Assembly: GCA_016209495.1 (NCBI GenBank)
Contig: JACQVX010000210.1
Location: 1 to 33,748 of the forward strand
Source: Planctomycetota bacterium
Lineage (GTDB): Bacteria; Planctomycetota; JACQVX01
DNA length: 33,748 nucleotides
Direction of reading: 5' to 3'
Below are positions 16,559-22,670 of the stretch, one piece after another (position 1 is the stretch's first letter; each line of letters begins with the position of its first letter). The position numbers and the translations under genes are program-made. The notes beneath the pieces were generated by a model. That model was given only the letters and a program-made list of their open reading frames with translations, did no database searches and was not told the origin of the DNA.

Positions 16559-17125
16559 TTGGGGCAGGTCAGTCCGGGGCGAGTCTTCTGGATCACCGGC
16601 CTCTCCGGCGCGGGCAAGAGCAGCTTCGCCCTGGCCCTCGCGGAGAGGCTGCGCGCGCGCACATCGGCCGTGGTCCTCGTGGACGGGGACGAGTTCCGGG
16701 AGGTCATGGGCGCCGACCTGGGCTACAGCCCCACGGACCGGCTGGAGAACGCCCGGCGGATCTGCCGCGCCTGCCGCTGCCTCTCGGCCCAGGGCCTGAC
16801 GGTGGTCTGCGCCACCATGTCCCTGTTCCGGGAGTGCCACCGGTGGAACCGCCTCCACCTCGAGCGCTACACGGAGGTCTACATCGAGGCCTCGCCCGCG
16901 ACCCTGCGCGGGCGGGACCGGAAGGGGCTGGTCTCCTCGGCCCTGGAGGGCAGGCGGGACGACGTGGTCGGGCTGGGCCAGGGATTCGACGAGCCAGAGG
17001 AGCCGCACCACCGCATCCCCAACGACGGAGGCCTGGAGGAACTGCGGGGGCAGGCCCGCGCCCTCGCGGACCTCTATCCCGAGGGGGCGGGAATGGGCGG
17101 GCGACCGGAGCTCGGGGGCGAGTGA
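16559..17125 (+). CDS. APS-kinase-family (CysC-like) kinase; candidate cytidine diphosphoramidate kinase
   Basis: I choose the TTG at 16559, which has GGAGG 5 nt upstream and gives 188 residues starting just before the P-loop; a longer frame back to 16424 would overlap the phosphatase gene. Motifs are Walker A GLSGAGKSS (14-22), DGDEFRE, then LGYSPTDRLENARRICR, the signature of adenylylsulfate kinases, and a late DEPEEPHHRI. APS kinase phosphorylates the 3'-hydroxyl of adenylylsulfate. No sulfate-activation partner (ATP sulfurylase, PAPS reductase) is nearby. The neighbours instead match the Campylobacter phosphoramidate pathway, where the CysC homologue Cj1415 phosphorylates cytidine diphosphoramidate. 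The family call is firm and the substrate is inferred. Confidence 0.85.
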   Translation: MGQVSPGRVFWITGLSGAGKSSFALALAERLRARTSAVVLVDGDEFREVMGADLGYSPTDRLENARRICRACRCLSAQGLTVVCATMSLFRECHRWNRLHLERYTEVYIEASPATLRGRDRKGLVSSALEGRRDDVVGLGQGFDEPEEPHHRIPNDGGLEELRGQARALADLYPEGAGMGGRPELGGE

Positions 17126-17907
17126 TGGACCACGGGGACTACACCCGGCTGGCGGCCCACTATCACCACCGGGCGGGATACTCGCACCCGGTACTGGGCC
17201 TCATCCTCCGGCACATGGGGGCCTGGCCACCCCCGGTGGGTTTCCTCGCCGCCGACGTGGGGGCGGGGACGGGGAAGCTCACCCTGGACCTCCTGGACCT
17301 GGGCCTCGAGGTGGTGTGCGTGGAGCCCAACACGGCCATGCGCGCCGAGGGGGGACGAGCCACCGCGGGCCTGCGGGCGCGCTGGCAGGCGGGGAGCGGC
17401 GAGGCGACGGGGCTCGATACCACGTCGGCCGACTGGGTCCTCATGGGGTCCTCCTTCCACTGGACCGACCCCTCTCGCTCCCTCCCCGAGTTCCACCGCG
17501 TCCTCCGGCCCGGCGGGCACTTCACCGCCATCTGGAACCCCCGGGAGGTGGAGCGGAGCCCCTTCCACCTGCGCGTGGAGGAGCGCATCCGCTCCATCGT
17601 CCCCGAGCTCTCGCGGGTCTCCTCGGGCGGCGCGAGCTACACCCAGGGGCTGTTCGACACCCTGGTCTCCACGGGCCACTTCGCCGAGGTCGTCCTCCTG
17701 GAGGCCCGCCACGAGGTCGCCATGTCCAGGGAGAGATACCTGGGCTGTTGGCTCTCGGTGAACGACATCCAGGTGCAGGCCGGGCCCGAGCGCTGGCCGC
17801 GAGTCCTCGACGCCATCCGGGAGGAAGCGGCCGGCATGGACACCATCGTCACCCCCTACCGATCCCGCGCCTACACGGCCCGGAGGGTGGATGGCCACGG
17901 CGACTGA
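17125..17907 (+). CDS. Class I SAM-dependent methyltransferase
   Basis: The 260-residue product starts at ATG 17125 sharing one base with the kinase stop (TGATG). Motif I is ADVGAGTGKLTLDLL (~42-56), followed by VVCVEPN (acidic end of strand 2), the motif region DWVLMGSSFHWTD, and VLRPGGHFTAIWNP, as in Methyltransf_11/25 enzymes. A GTG at 17122 is an alternative start. It overlaps the next gene by 17 bp. In the C. jejuni phosphoramidate locus, putative methyltransferases (Cj1419, Cj1420) sit beside the kinase and are thought to supply the O-methyl group, so an equivalent role is plausible. The substrate cannot be read from the sequence. Confidence 0.88.
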   Translation: MDHGDYTRLAAHYHHRAGYSHPVLGLILRHMGAWPPPVGFLAADVGAGTGKLTLDLLDLGLEVVCVEPNTAMRAEGGRATAGLRARWQAGSGEATGLDTTSADWVLMGSSFHWTDPSRSLPEFHRVLRPGGHFTAIWNPREVERSPFHLRVEERIRSIVPELSRVSSGGASYTQGLFDTLVSTGHFAEVVLLEARHEVAMSRERYLGCWLSVNDIQVQAGPERWPRVLDAIREEAAGMDTIVTPYRSRAYTARRVDGHGD

Positions 17908-20272
17908 CGGGCACGTCCTCGCCTTCGGTTCCAAGGCGGAGACCCTCGAGCGCCTGGCACCGCGCCTGCGCGGGGGCCATGTCCCGCCCCTGGCCTGGTT
18001 CACCGTGGGGGCCTGGAGGGCCGACCGCGGGGCGGTCCTCGCCCACCTCCGGGAGGCCCTGGGGGCCGCGGTCCTCCTGGTCCGGAGCTCCGCCCTGTTC
18101 GAAGACGGCGAGCGCGCCTCCCACGCGGGGGAGTTCCTCACAGTGTCCGGGGTCCCTGGCGGCGAGCGCGAGGCGGTCGCCTCGGCGGTGGATCGGGTCA
18201 TCGCCTCCTACGGGAGGGACTCGGCGGCGGACCAGGTGCTCGTCCAGCACCAGGTGGAGCGGGTGCGCCTGGCGGGGGTCCTCTTCACCCGGGACCCGGA
18301 GACCCTTGCGCCCTACCGCATCTTCAACTACGACGACCGCGCGGAAGCCGCCACCGATGCGGTCACCGCGGGCCGGCGGGGCGGCCTCAGGACCTACGTC
18401 CGCCTCCGGGGCGCCGGGGGGCCCTACCCCTCGGAGGGGCTGCGCCGGGTCTACGCGGCGGTGGAGGAGCTGGAAGGCCTCTTCCCCCACGACCGCCTCG
18501 ACGTGGAGCTGGCCGTGGACGCGGCGGGGGAGGTGCAGGTCTTCCAGGTGCGACCCATCGTCACGGCGGCCCCGACCCCGCCGGGCGTGGAGGTCATGGC
18601 CGACTGGCTCGACAAGGCGCGGCGCAAGCTCGCCAAGAGAATGGGACCCCACCCGCACCTCCGCGGCACCCGGTCGGTCTTCGGGGTGATGCCCGACTGG
18701 AACCCCGCGGAGATCGTGGGCCTGCGCCCCAGGGCCCTGGCCCTCTCGCTCTACCGGGAGCTGGTCACCGACGCCATCTGGGCCTACCAGCGCCACGGCT
18801 ACGGATACCGGGACCTCCGCTCCTTCCCCCTCCTCGTCTCCTTCCTGGGGGTGCCCTTCATCGACGTGCGGGTCTGCTTCAACTCCTTCGTCCCCGCCGG
18901 CGTGCGGGACGGGCTGGCGGACCGGCTCGTGAACCACTACGTGGACGCGCTGGTGCGCTCCCCACACCTCCACGACAAGGTGGAGTTCGAGATCGTCCAC
19001 TCCTGCTACTACCCCGGGATCCGCGGCCGGCTGGCGCACCTGGAGGGCGAGGGCTTCACCGGGACCGAGCTGGGCGAACTCCTGGCGGAGCTGCGGGTCC
19101 TCACCCACCGGGTGATACACCCCCGCACCGGGCTCTACCGCGCGGACCTGGACCGGGTCCAGCGGCTGGACGCGCGGCGGCGCGCCGTCCTCGGGTCGCA
19201 GCTCTCGCCGGTGGACGCGTTCTACTGGCTCATCGAGGACTGCAAGCGCTACGGGACGCTTCCCTTCAGCGGCCTGGCCCGGGCCGCCTTCATCGCCACC
19301 CAGTTCCTGGACTCCTTCGTCCGCGAGGGTGTCCTGGAGCCGGGCGACCGGGAGTCCTTCATGCGCTCCCTGAACACGGTGACCCAGCGGATGACGGCGG
19401 ACCTCGCCCGGCTGGGTGGGGGCGCGCTCCCTCGGGACGAGTTCCTCGAGGCCTACGGCCACCTCCGCCCGGGGACCTACGACCTCCTCTCCCCGCGCTA
19501 CGACGAGGCGCCGGACCACTACCTGGGACGCGACCTCCCCTCCGAGGTCCCGCCGCCGCCTCCCCCGTTCGTCCTCCCGCCGTCCCGGGGGCGGGCCATG
19601 GCCTCGCTCCTCTCGTCCGAGGGCATCGAGGCCGAGCCGGGGGCCCTCCTGGAGTTCTGCCGCGAGGCCATCGAGGGGCGGGAGCAGGCCAAGCTGGTCT
19701 TCACGCGCAGCCTCAGCGACGCCCTCGTGCAGGTGGAGGCCCTCGGGCGACGCGTGGGGCTGGACCGGGAGGCCATGTCCCACGTCGACGCGCGCACCCT
19801 CCTCGGGCTCTACGCCTCGCTGGACGCCCTGGACCTCCGGGAGTTCCTGGAGCGGGCCATCGAGGCGAACCGCCAGGCCTACGCCGTCACGCGGGCGGTG
19901 CGCCTCCCCCACCTCATCCTCGACCCCTCGGACGTCCTGGCCTTCCACCTCTCCGAGGGAGAGCCCAACTTCGTGGGCTCCTCCCGGGTGTGCGCCGAGG
20001 TGGTGCGCGAGGCCGAGTTCCGGGGCCGTTCCCTGGAGGGCCGCATCTGCCTCATCGCGTCCGCGGACCCTGGCTACGACTGGATCTTCTCGCGGCGGAT
20101 CGCCGGCCTGGTGACCCAGTTCGGCGGGGCCAACTCCCACATGGCCGTCCGCGCGGCCGAGCAGGGCATCCCCGCCGTCATCGGTTGCGGGGAGCCCAAC
20201 TTCCTGCGGTGGGGCGCCGCGCGCGTCCTGGACCTGGATTGCGCGTGCCGGCGGGTGACCGTCCTCCGGTGA
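17891..20272 (+). CDS. PEP-synthase-like phosphotransferase; candidate L-glutamine kinase (Cj1418-like)
   Basis: The 793-residue product starts at ATG 17891 with GGAGG 5 nt upstream. The N-terminal ~220 residues are an ATP-grasp of the PPDK/PEP synthase type: LLVRSSALFEDGERASHAGEF near 62-82 and a nucleotide-binding end at VELAVDAAGEVQVFQVRP. The middle ~450 residues are unlike PEP synthase, with no PEP/pyruvate TIM barrel visible. The C terminus is the swivelling phosphohistidine domain, GGANSHMAVRAAEQG with His750, where canonical enzymes have TCH or TSH. This three-part layout at ~790 residues is that of Cj1418, which uses ATP to phosphorylate the amide nitrogen of glutamine, yielding AMP and phosphate. 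It is flanked by the other matching enzymes. A rifampin-phosphotransferase-type activity is the main alternative. Confidence 0.82.
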   Translation: MATATDGHVLAFGSKAETLERLAPRLRGGHVPPLAWFTVGAWRADRGAVLAHLREALGAAVLLVRSSALFEDGERASHAGEFLTVSGVPGGEREAVASAVDRVIASYGRDSAADQVLVQHQVERVRLAGVLFTRDPETLAPYRIFNYDDRAEAATDAVTAGRRGGLRTYVRLRGAGGPYPSEGLRRVYAAVEELEGLFPHDRLDVELAVDAAGEVQVFQVRPIVTAAPTPPGVEVMADWLDKARRKLAKRMGPHPHLRGTRSVFGVMPDWNPAEIVGLRPRALALSLYRELVTDAIWAYQRHGYGYRDLRSFPLLVSFLGVPFIDVRVCFNSFVPAGVRDGLADRLVNHYVDALVRSPHLHDKVEFEIVHSCYYPGIRGRLAHLEGEGFTGTELGELLAELRVLTHRVIHPRTGLYRADLDRVQRLDARRRAVLGSQLSPVDAFYWLIEDCKRYGTLPFSGLARAAFIATQFLDSFVREGVLEPGDRESFMRSLNTVTQRMTADLARLGGGALPRDEFLEAYGHLRPGTYDLLSPRYDEAPDHYLGRDLPSEVPPPPPPFVLPPSRGRAMASLLSSEGIEAEPGALLEFCREAIEGREQAKLVFTRSLSDALVQVEALGRRVGLDREAMSHVDARTLLGLYASLDALDLREFLERAIEANRQAYAVTRAVRLPHLILDPSDVLAFHLSEGEPNFVGSSRVCAEVVREAEFRGRSLEGRICLIASADPGYDWIFSRRIAGLVTQFGGANSHMAVRAAEQGIPAVIGCGEPNFLRWGAARVLDLDCACRRVTVLR

Positions 20273-21027
20273 GCCGGCCCGCGCCGGGGCCTGGGCCCAG
20301 GGCCATCCTCCTGGCCGCCGGGCGAGGGACGCGGCTCGGTCCCCTTACCGACGCGCGGCCCAAGTGCCTCGTGGACCTCTGGGGCCGCTCGCTCCTGGAC
20401 CGCGCCCTGGACTCCCTCGGCGCGGGGGGCATCCGCGAGGTGGCCCTGGTGACGGGCTGGCGCGCCGAGGACCTGGCGGGCCGCGGGCTCCCCACGCGGC
20501 ACAACCCGGACTACGAGCGTACGAACATGCTCCATTCCCTGTTCTGCGCCTCCGACCTCATGGGCGAGGACGTGGTCGTGGTCTACGGCGACATCGCCTT
20601 CCACCCGCGGCTGGTGCGGGCCCTCCTCGCGGAGGCCGCCCCCTTCGCGGTCGTGGTGGACGTGGAGTGGCGCCGACTCTGGGCCCTGCGCATGGAGGAC
20701 CCGCTGGCCGACGCGGAGACCCTGCGGCTGGACGCCGAGCTCCGCATCCTCGAGCTGGGCCGCCGGCCGCGCTCCTACGGCGAGGTCCAGGGGCAGTACA
20801 TCGGCCTCTTCCGCCTGCGCGGCGAGGCCCTGGAGGCCGCCCGTGGGCTCCACCGCAGGCTCCCCGAGGAGCGGACCCGCACGATGTTCATGACGGACTT
20901 CATCCAGGCCGCCATCGACGAGGGCCAGCGGGTGCAGGCGGTGCCGGTGCACGGCGGTTGGGTGGAGGTGGATCGCCCAGAGGACCTCTCCGCCTACGAA
21001 CACGCCGGCCCGGGGCTGCTGAGATAG
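20269..21027 (+). CDS. LicC-like nucleotidyltransferase; candidate CTP:phosphoglutamine cytidylyltransferase
   Basis: The GTG at 20269 overlaps the previous stop (GTGA) and gives 252 residues. The N terminus AILLAAGRGTRLGPLTDARPK (Arg11-Lys32 region) is the nucleotide-binding signature of the sugar/choline-phosphate nucleotidyltransferase family. YERTNMLHSLFCA and VVVYGDIAFHP (~106, acidic metal ligand) resemble LicC-type cytidylyltransferases, and HGGWVEVDRPEDL closes the active site as in family members. In C. jejuni the equivalent step is Cj1416, which couples CTP to L-glutamine phosphate. This is the last gene of the operon and is followed by a strong hairpin. A generic NDP-sugar or CDP-alcohol pyrophosphorylase is the alternative. 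Confidence 0.85.
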   Translation: MSRPAPGPGPRAILLAAGRGTRLGPLTDARPKCLVDLWGRSLLDRALDSLGAGGIREVALVTGWRAEDLAGRGLPTRHNPDYERTNMLHSLFCASDLMGEDVVVVYGDIAFHPRLVRALLAEAAPFAVVVDVEWRRLWALRMEDPLADAETLRLDAELRILELGRRPRSYGEVQGQYIGLFRLRGEALEAARGLHRRLPEERTRTMFMTDFIQAAIDEGQRVQAVPVHGGWVEVDRPEDLSAYEHAGPGLLR

Positions 21028-21049
21028 CGTCAACGCCATTCCGCTTGCT

Positions 21050-21098
21050 CTTGCGCGGGCCCCGAGGAGTCGCATCGTCGGGCAAGGGCCCGCGCAGG
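21050..21098 (+). terminator. Long GC hairpin after the nucleotidyltransferase gene
   Basis: TGCGCGGGCCC (21052-21062) pairs perfectly with GGGCCCGCGCA (21086-21096), extended to 13 bp by a G-U and a C-G pair, with a 23-nt loop. It lies 22 nt after the stop at 21027. It lacks a T-tract, so it may be a processing or 3'-protecting hairpin or a terminator needing help. It could instead be a mobile-element scar, as it borders the integrase remnant. Confidence 0.5.
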
Positions 21099-21150
21099 AA
21101 TCACCTGCATGGGTGGTCGCGTTGCGAGTGCAGCCGGTAGAGTAGCCGTG

Positions 21151-21327
21151 GCCGCCGCGCATGACCCAGTGCGAGGCGAAGCTGTGCCTCAACCCGTGAT
21201 AGGTGACGTAGGGGCGCAGCTTGAACGCGGCGTCCGCGTGCGGGTCGTAGACCTCGGAGCACCGGCGACCGTCCGCGTCGATCCAACGGATGCGCCACTT
21301 CCCGAGCTGCTCGACCGGACGGGCCAT
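21151..21327 (-). pseudogene. Deletion-scarred tyrosine recombinase (phage-type integrase) remnant
   Basis: Reading the - strand from ATG 21327, residues 1-28 (GKWRIRWIDADGRRCSEVYD) look like the N-terminal SAM-like/AP2-like start of a phage integrase. They are joined in frame within a few residues to YHGLRHSFASHWVMRGG (43-59), the catalytic His-x-x-Arg box of tyrosine recombinases. Roughly 200 residues between these parts, and everything after the box including the catalytic Tyr, are missing. The frame stays open beyond 21151 but the sequence no longer resembles an integrase. It cannot be active. Its place beside tRNA-fMet fits an integrated element that has been lost. Confidence 0.7.
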
Positions 21328-21370
21328 GGTCCGGTCCTACCGCCCGCCCGGGCCGCCTGCCGACTGCCTC

Positions 21371-21395
21371 GCCGAGCCCCTTGCGGGCGCTCGGC
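21371..21395. repeat. Inverted repeat upstream of the integrase remnant
   Basis: GCCGAGC (21371-21377) and GCTCGGC (21389-21395) pair with CCC/GGG inside and a single bulged C. It lies 44 bp before the integrase start codon. It may be a terminator of the lost element or a recombinase arm site; there is no T-tract on either side. Confidence 0.4.
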
Positions 21396-21570
21396 GGTCG
21401 GCGGAGCCCCGGGCTACGTCTCGAAGCGTTGCCAGGAGGAAGAAGACGAGGTGGAAGACAGGCTCGAACTACCGGTCACCCCCGGGGTCCATGGTCGTGG
21501 TGAAGCCGGGGGTCCAGGCGTGGCGGTGAGTGACAGCAGGCCAAGTCTCGACAGCCCACGCAGGGGCCCG

Positions 21571-21592
21571 GTGGCCTGGAAGTGGCCTGGAA
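21571..21592. repeat. 11-bp perfect tandem duplication GTGGCCTGGAA
   Basis: Two exact copies (21571-21581 and 21582-21592) abut just beyond the tRNA-fMet terminator stem, between tRNA and integrase remnant. This could be a slippage product or a duplicated recombination-site core left by the lost element. Confidence 0.5.
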
Positions 21593-21631
21593 AGAGAAAC
21601 GCGGGCGAGGCCGAGTGGCCAAGCCCGCGTT
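21585..21631 (-). terminator. Rho-independent terminator of tRNA-fMet
   Basis: On the - strand, 6 nt after the tRNA CCA end, AACGCGGGC (21631-21623) pairs with GCCCGCGTT (21606-21598). The loop contains a further GGCC/GGCC stem. The stem runs into a pyrimidine tract (TTTCTCTTT, 21599-21589 region). Placement, stem strength and tract all suit an intrinsic terminator. Confidence 0.75.
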
Positions 21632-21636
21632 CCGGT

Positions 21637-21713
<77 letters not shown>

Positions 21714-21727
21714 ACGTTCGAGGGGCG

Positions 21728-21755
21728 ATTCTAGGGGACGCGGGCGGGCTGTCAA
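21728..21755 (-). promoter_or_regulatory. Strong promoter of tRNA-fMet
   Basis: Perfect TTGACA (21755-21750), 16-bp spacer and TAGAAT (21733-21728) on the - strand. The expected start is about 8 nt before the mature tRNA end. The -35 begins 7 bp after the stop of the upstream HTH protein gene. Confidence 0.85.
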
Positions 21756-21761
21756 GCGCGA

Positions 21762-22457
21762 TCAGGACCGGTCCGGCGTGCCGGACGCAGGCACATCCAG
21801 CCCCGGGGAGGAGGTGCTGCGGAGCAGGGCTGCCACCTCTCCGGGGCCCACGCATGCGCGGGCAGGGTCGCCCTCGGTCGGCACCGGAGGCGAGGAAGCG
21901 AGCGTCACCGGGGTGTCGAGCCGCGTCTTGCGCAACCCCAGGATCAGTTCCACCTCGCCCAGGTGGCGCCCAAGGCGTGAGGCGATCTCCGGGGACCCCA
22001 GTCCCCGGTCCGCCAGGGCATGGACCTCCGCGTGGCGCTCCGGCGGCGACGCCGTGGCCAGAGTGGGCCGCCGCGCGCCACCCGGCGCTGGCGCCAGCCC
22101 CGGTGCCGCAGCGGCTGCCCCTTCCACCGTGCGGGCCAGGGCGGCCGCGGCCGCGCGCTCCAGCTCGTCGCGCACCTGGGCCATGCGGGTCAGCCGGTCG
22201 TCGGCATCGGCGATGAGCTGATTGAGCAGGCGCATCTTCGAGTCCATGCGTCCGTTCATCTCCCGCGCCGTCTCCTGGATCTCGACCAGGAGCCCGTCCA
22301 TGCTCTCCTTCAACGCGGTCTCCTCGCGTTCCGCGGTGTACTGGCGGGCGTCGAAGCCGAAGGCGCGCTGCTGGACACGGTGGCGCCAGCGGAGGAGGAA
22401 ATAGAAGAGGACGGAGATGCCCACGACAAAGGCCACCTGGGAGATGACGTTGGACAT
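21762..22457 (-). CDS. Membrane-anchored coiled-coil protein with C-terminal HTH-like segment
   Basis: I start at ATG 22457 (GGCAGG a few nt upstream), giving 231 residues. A single membrane helix (~5-22, VAFVVGISVLFYFLLRW) is followed by a charged helical stretch (~40-105) of coiled-coil character (EREETALKESMDGLLVEIQETAREM). An Ala-rich linker precedes HAEVHALADRGLGSPEIASRLGRHLGEVELIL (~145-176), which reads as a small helix-turn-helix of the DUF6115/DUF2802-like type. A disordered Ser/Pro tail ends the protein. Proteins of this shape occur in flagellar or cell-surface loci, but nothing here confirms that. It is transcribed away from asparagine synthetase and its stop is 49 bp before tRNA-fMet. 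Confidence 0.75.
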   Translation of the reverse strand: MSNVISQVAFVVGISVLFYFLLRWRHRVQQRAFGFDARQYTAEREETALKESMDGLLVEIQETAREMNGRMDSKMRLLNQLIADADDRLTRMAQVRDELERAAAAALARTVEGAAAAAPGLAPAPGGARRPTLATASPPERHAEVHALADRGLGSPEIASRLGRHLGEVELILGLRKTRLDTPVTLASSPPVPTEGDPARACVGPGEVAALLRSTSSPGLDVPASGTPDRS

Positions 22458-22489
22458 GAACCTGCCGGCCGGGCACCATCGCCCGCGGG

Positions 22490-22495
22490 ATTCTA
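22490..22495 (-). promoter_or_regulatory. -10 element candidate for the coiled-coil/HTH gene
   Basis: TAGAAT on the - strand (22495-22490) equals the -10 of the tRNA-fMet promoter and lies 33 bp before the ATG at 22457. The -35 region is poor (TTCGCC with a 15-bp spacer), so activation may be needed. Confidence 0.4.
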
Positions 22496-22515
22496 CCATC
22501 GCGGCTACGGGCGAA

Positions 22516-22618
22516 GGCGGCCGAAGGCCGCCGAGCGGGTGGGCGACCCCCCGGTAGAGGGTCGCCGTAGCGGCAGGCCGGCAGGCGGCGAGATGCACTC
22601 CCGATGCGGCGGGAGTGC
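22516..22618. repeat. Cluster of three perfect hairpins upstream of asparagine synthetase
   Basis: Three separate perfect inverted repeats lie in 103 bp. GGCGGCC-GAA-GGCCGCC is at 22516-22532, GCGACCC/GGGTCGC with a 9-nt loop at 22543-22565, and GCACTCCC/GGGAGTGC with an 8-nt loop at 22595-22618. They occupy the divergent gap between the coiled-coil gene and asnB (52 bp before its ATG). As RNA this could be a structured asnB leader or a set of protein sites. No known riboswitch class is recognisable. Confidence 0.55.
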
Positions 22619-22670
22619 GTAGGAATCGAACTCTCGCGTTCAGGCGGCGATGCGCCCGGGGACGGGACCC

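Noticed and set aside
17891-20272. Standard PEP synthase (PpsA) annotation
   Set aside because: It has the ATP-grasp and phosphohistidine domains, but I see no C-terminal PEP/pyruvate barrel after the His domain, and NSH replaces the usual TCH/TSH.
21451-21480. tRNA 3'-end-like fragment on the - strand (GGTAG-TTCGAGC-CTGTC-TTCCACC)
   Set aside because: The T stem pairs only with two G-U wobbles and no CCA follows. It could be a decayed attachment site but the match is too weak to call.
22619-22640. GGAATCGAACTC near asnB resembling a reversed tRNA T loop
   Set aside because: The flanking T-stem bases are not complementary and no other tRNA part is present.
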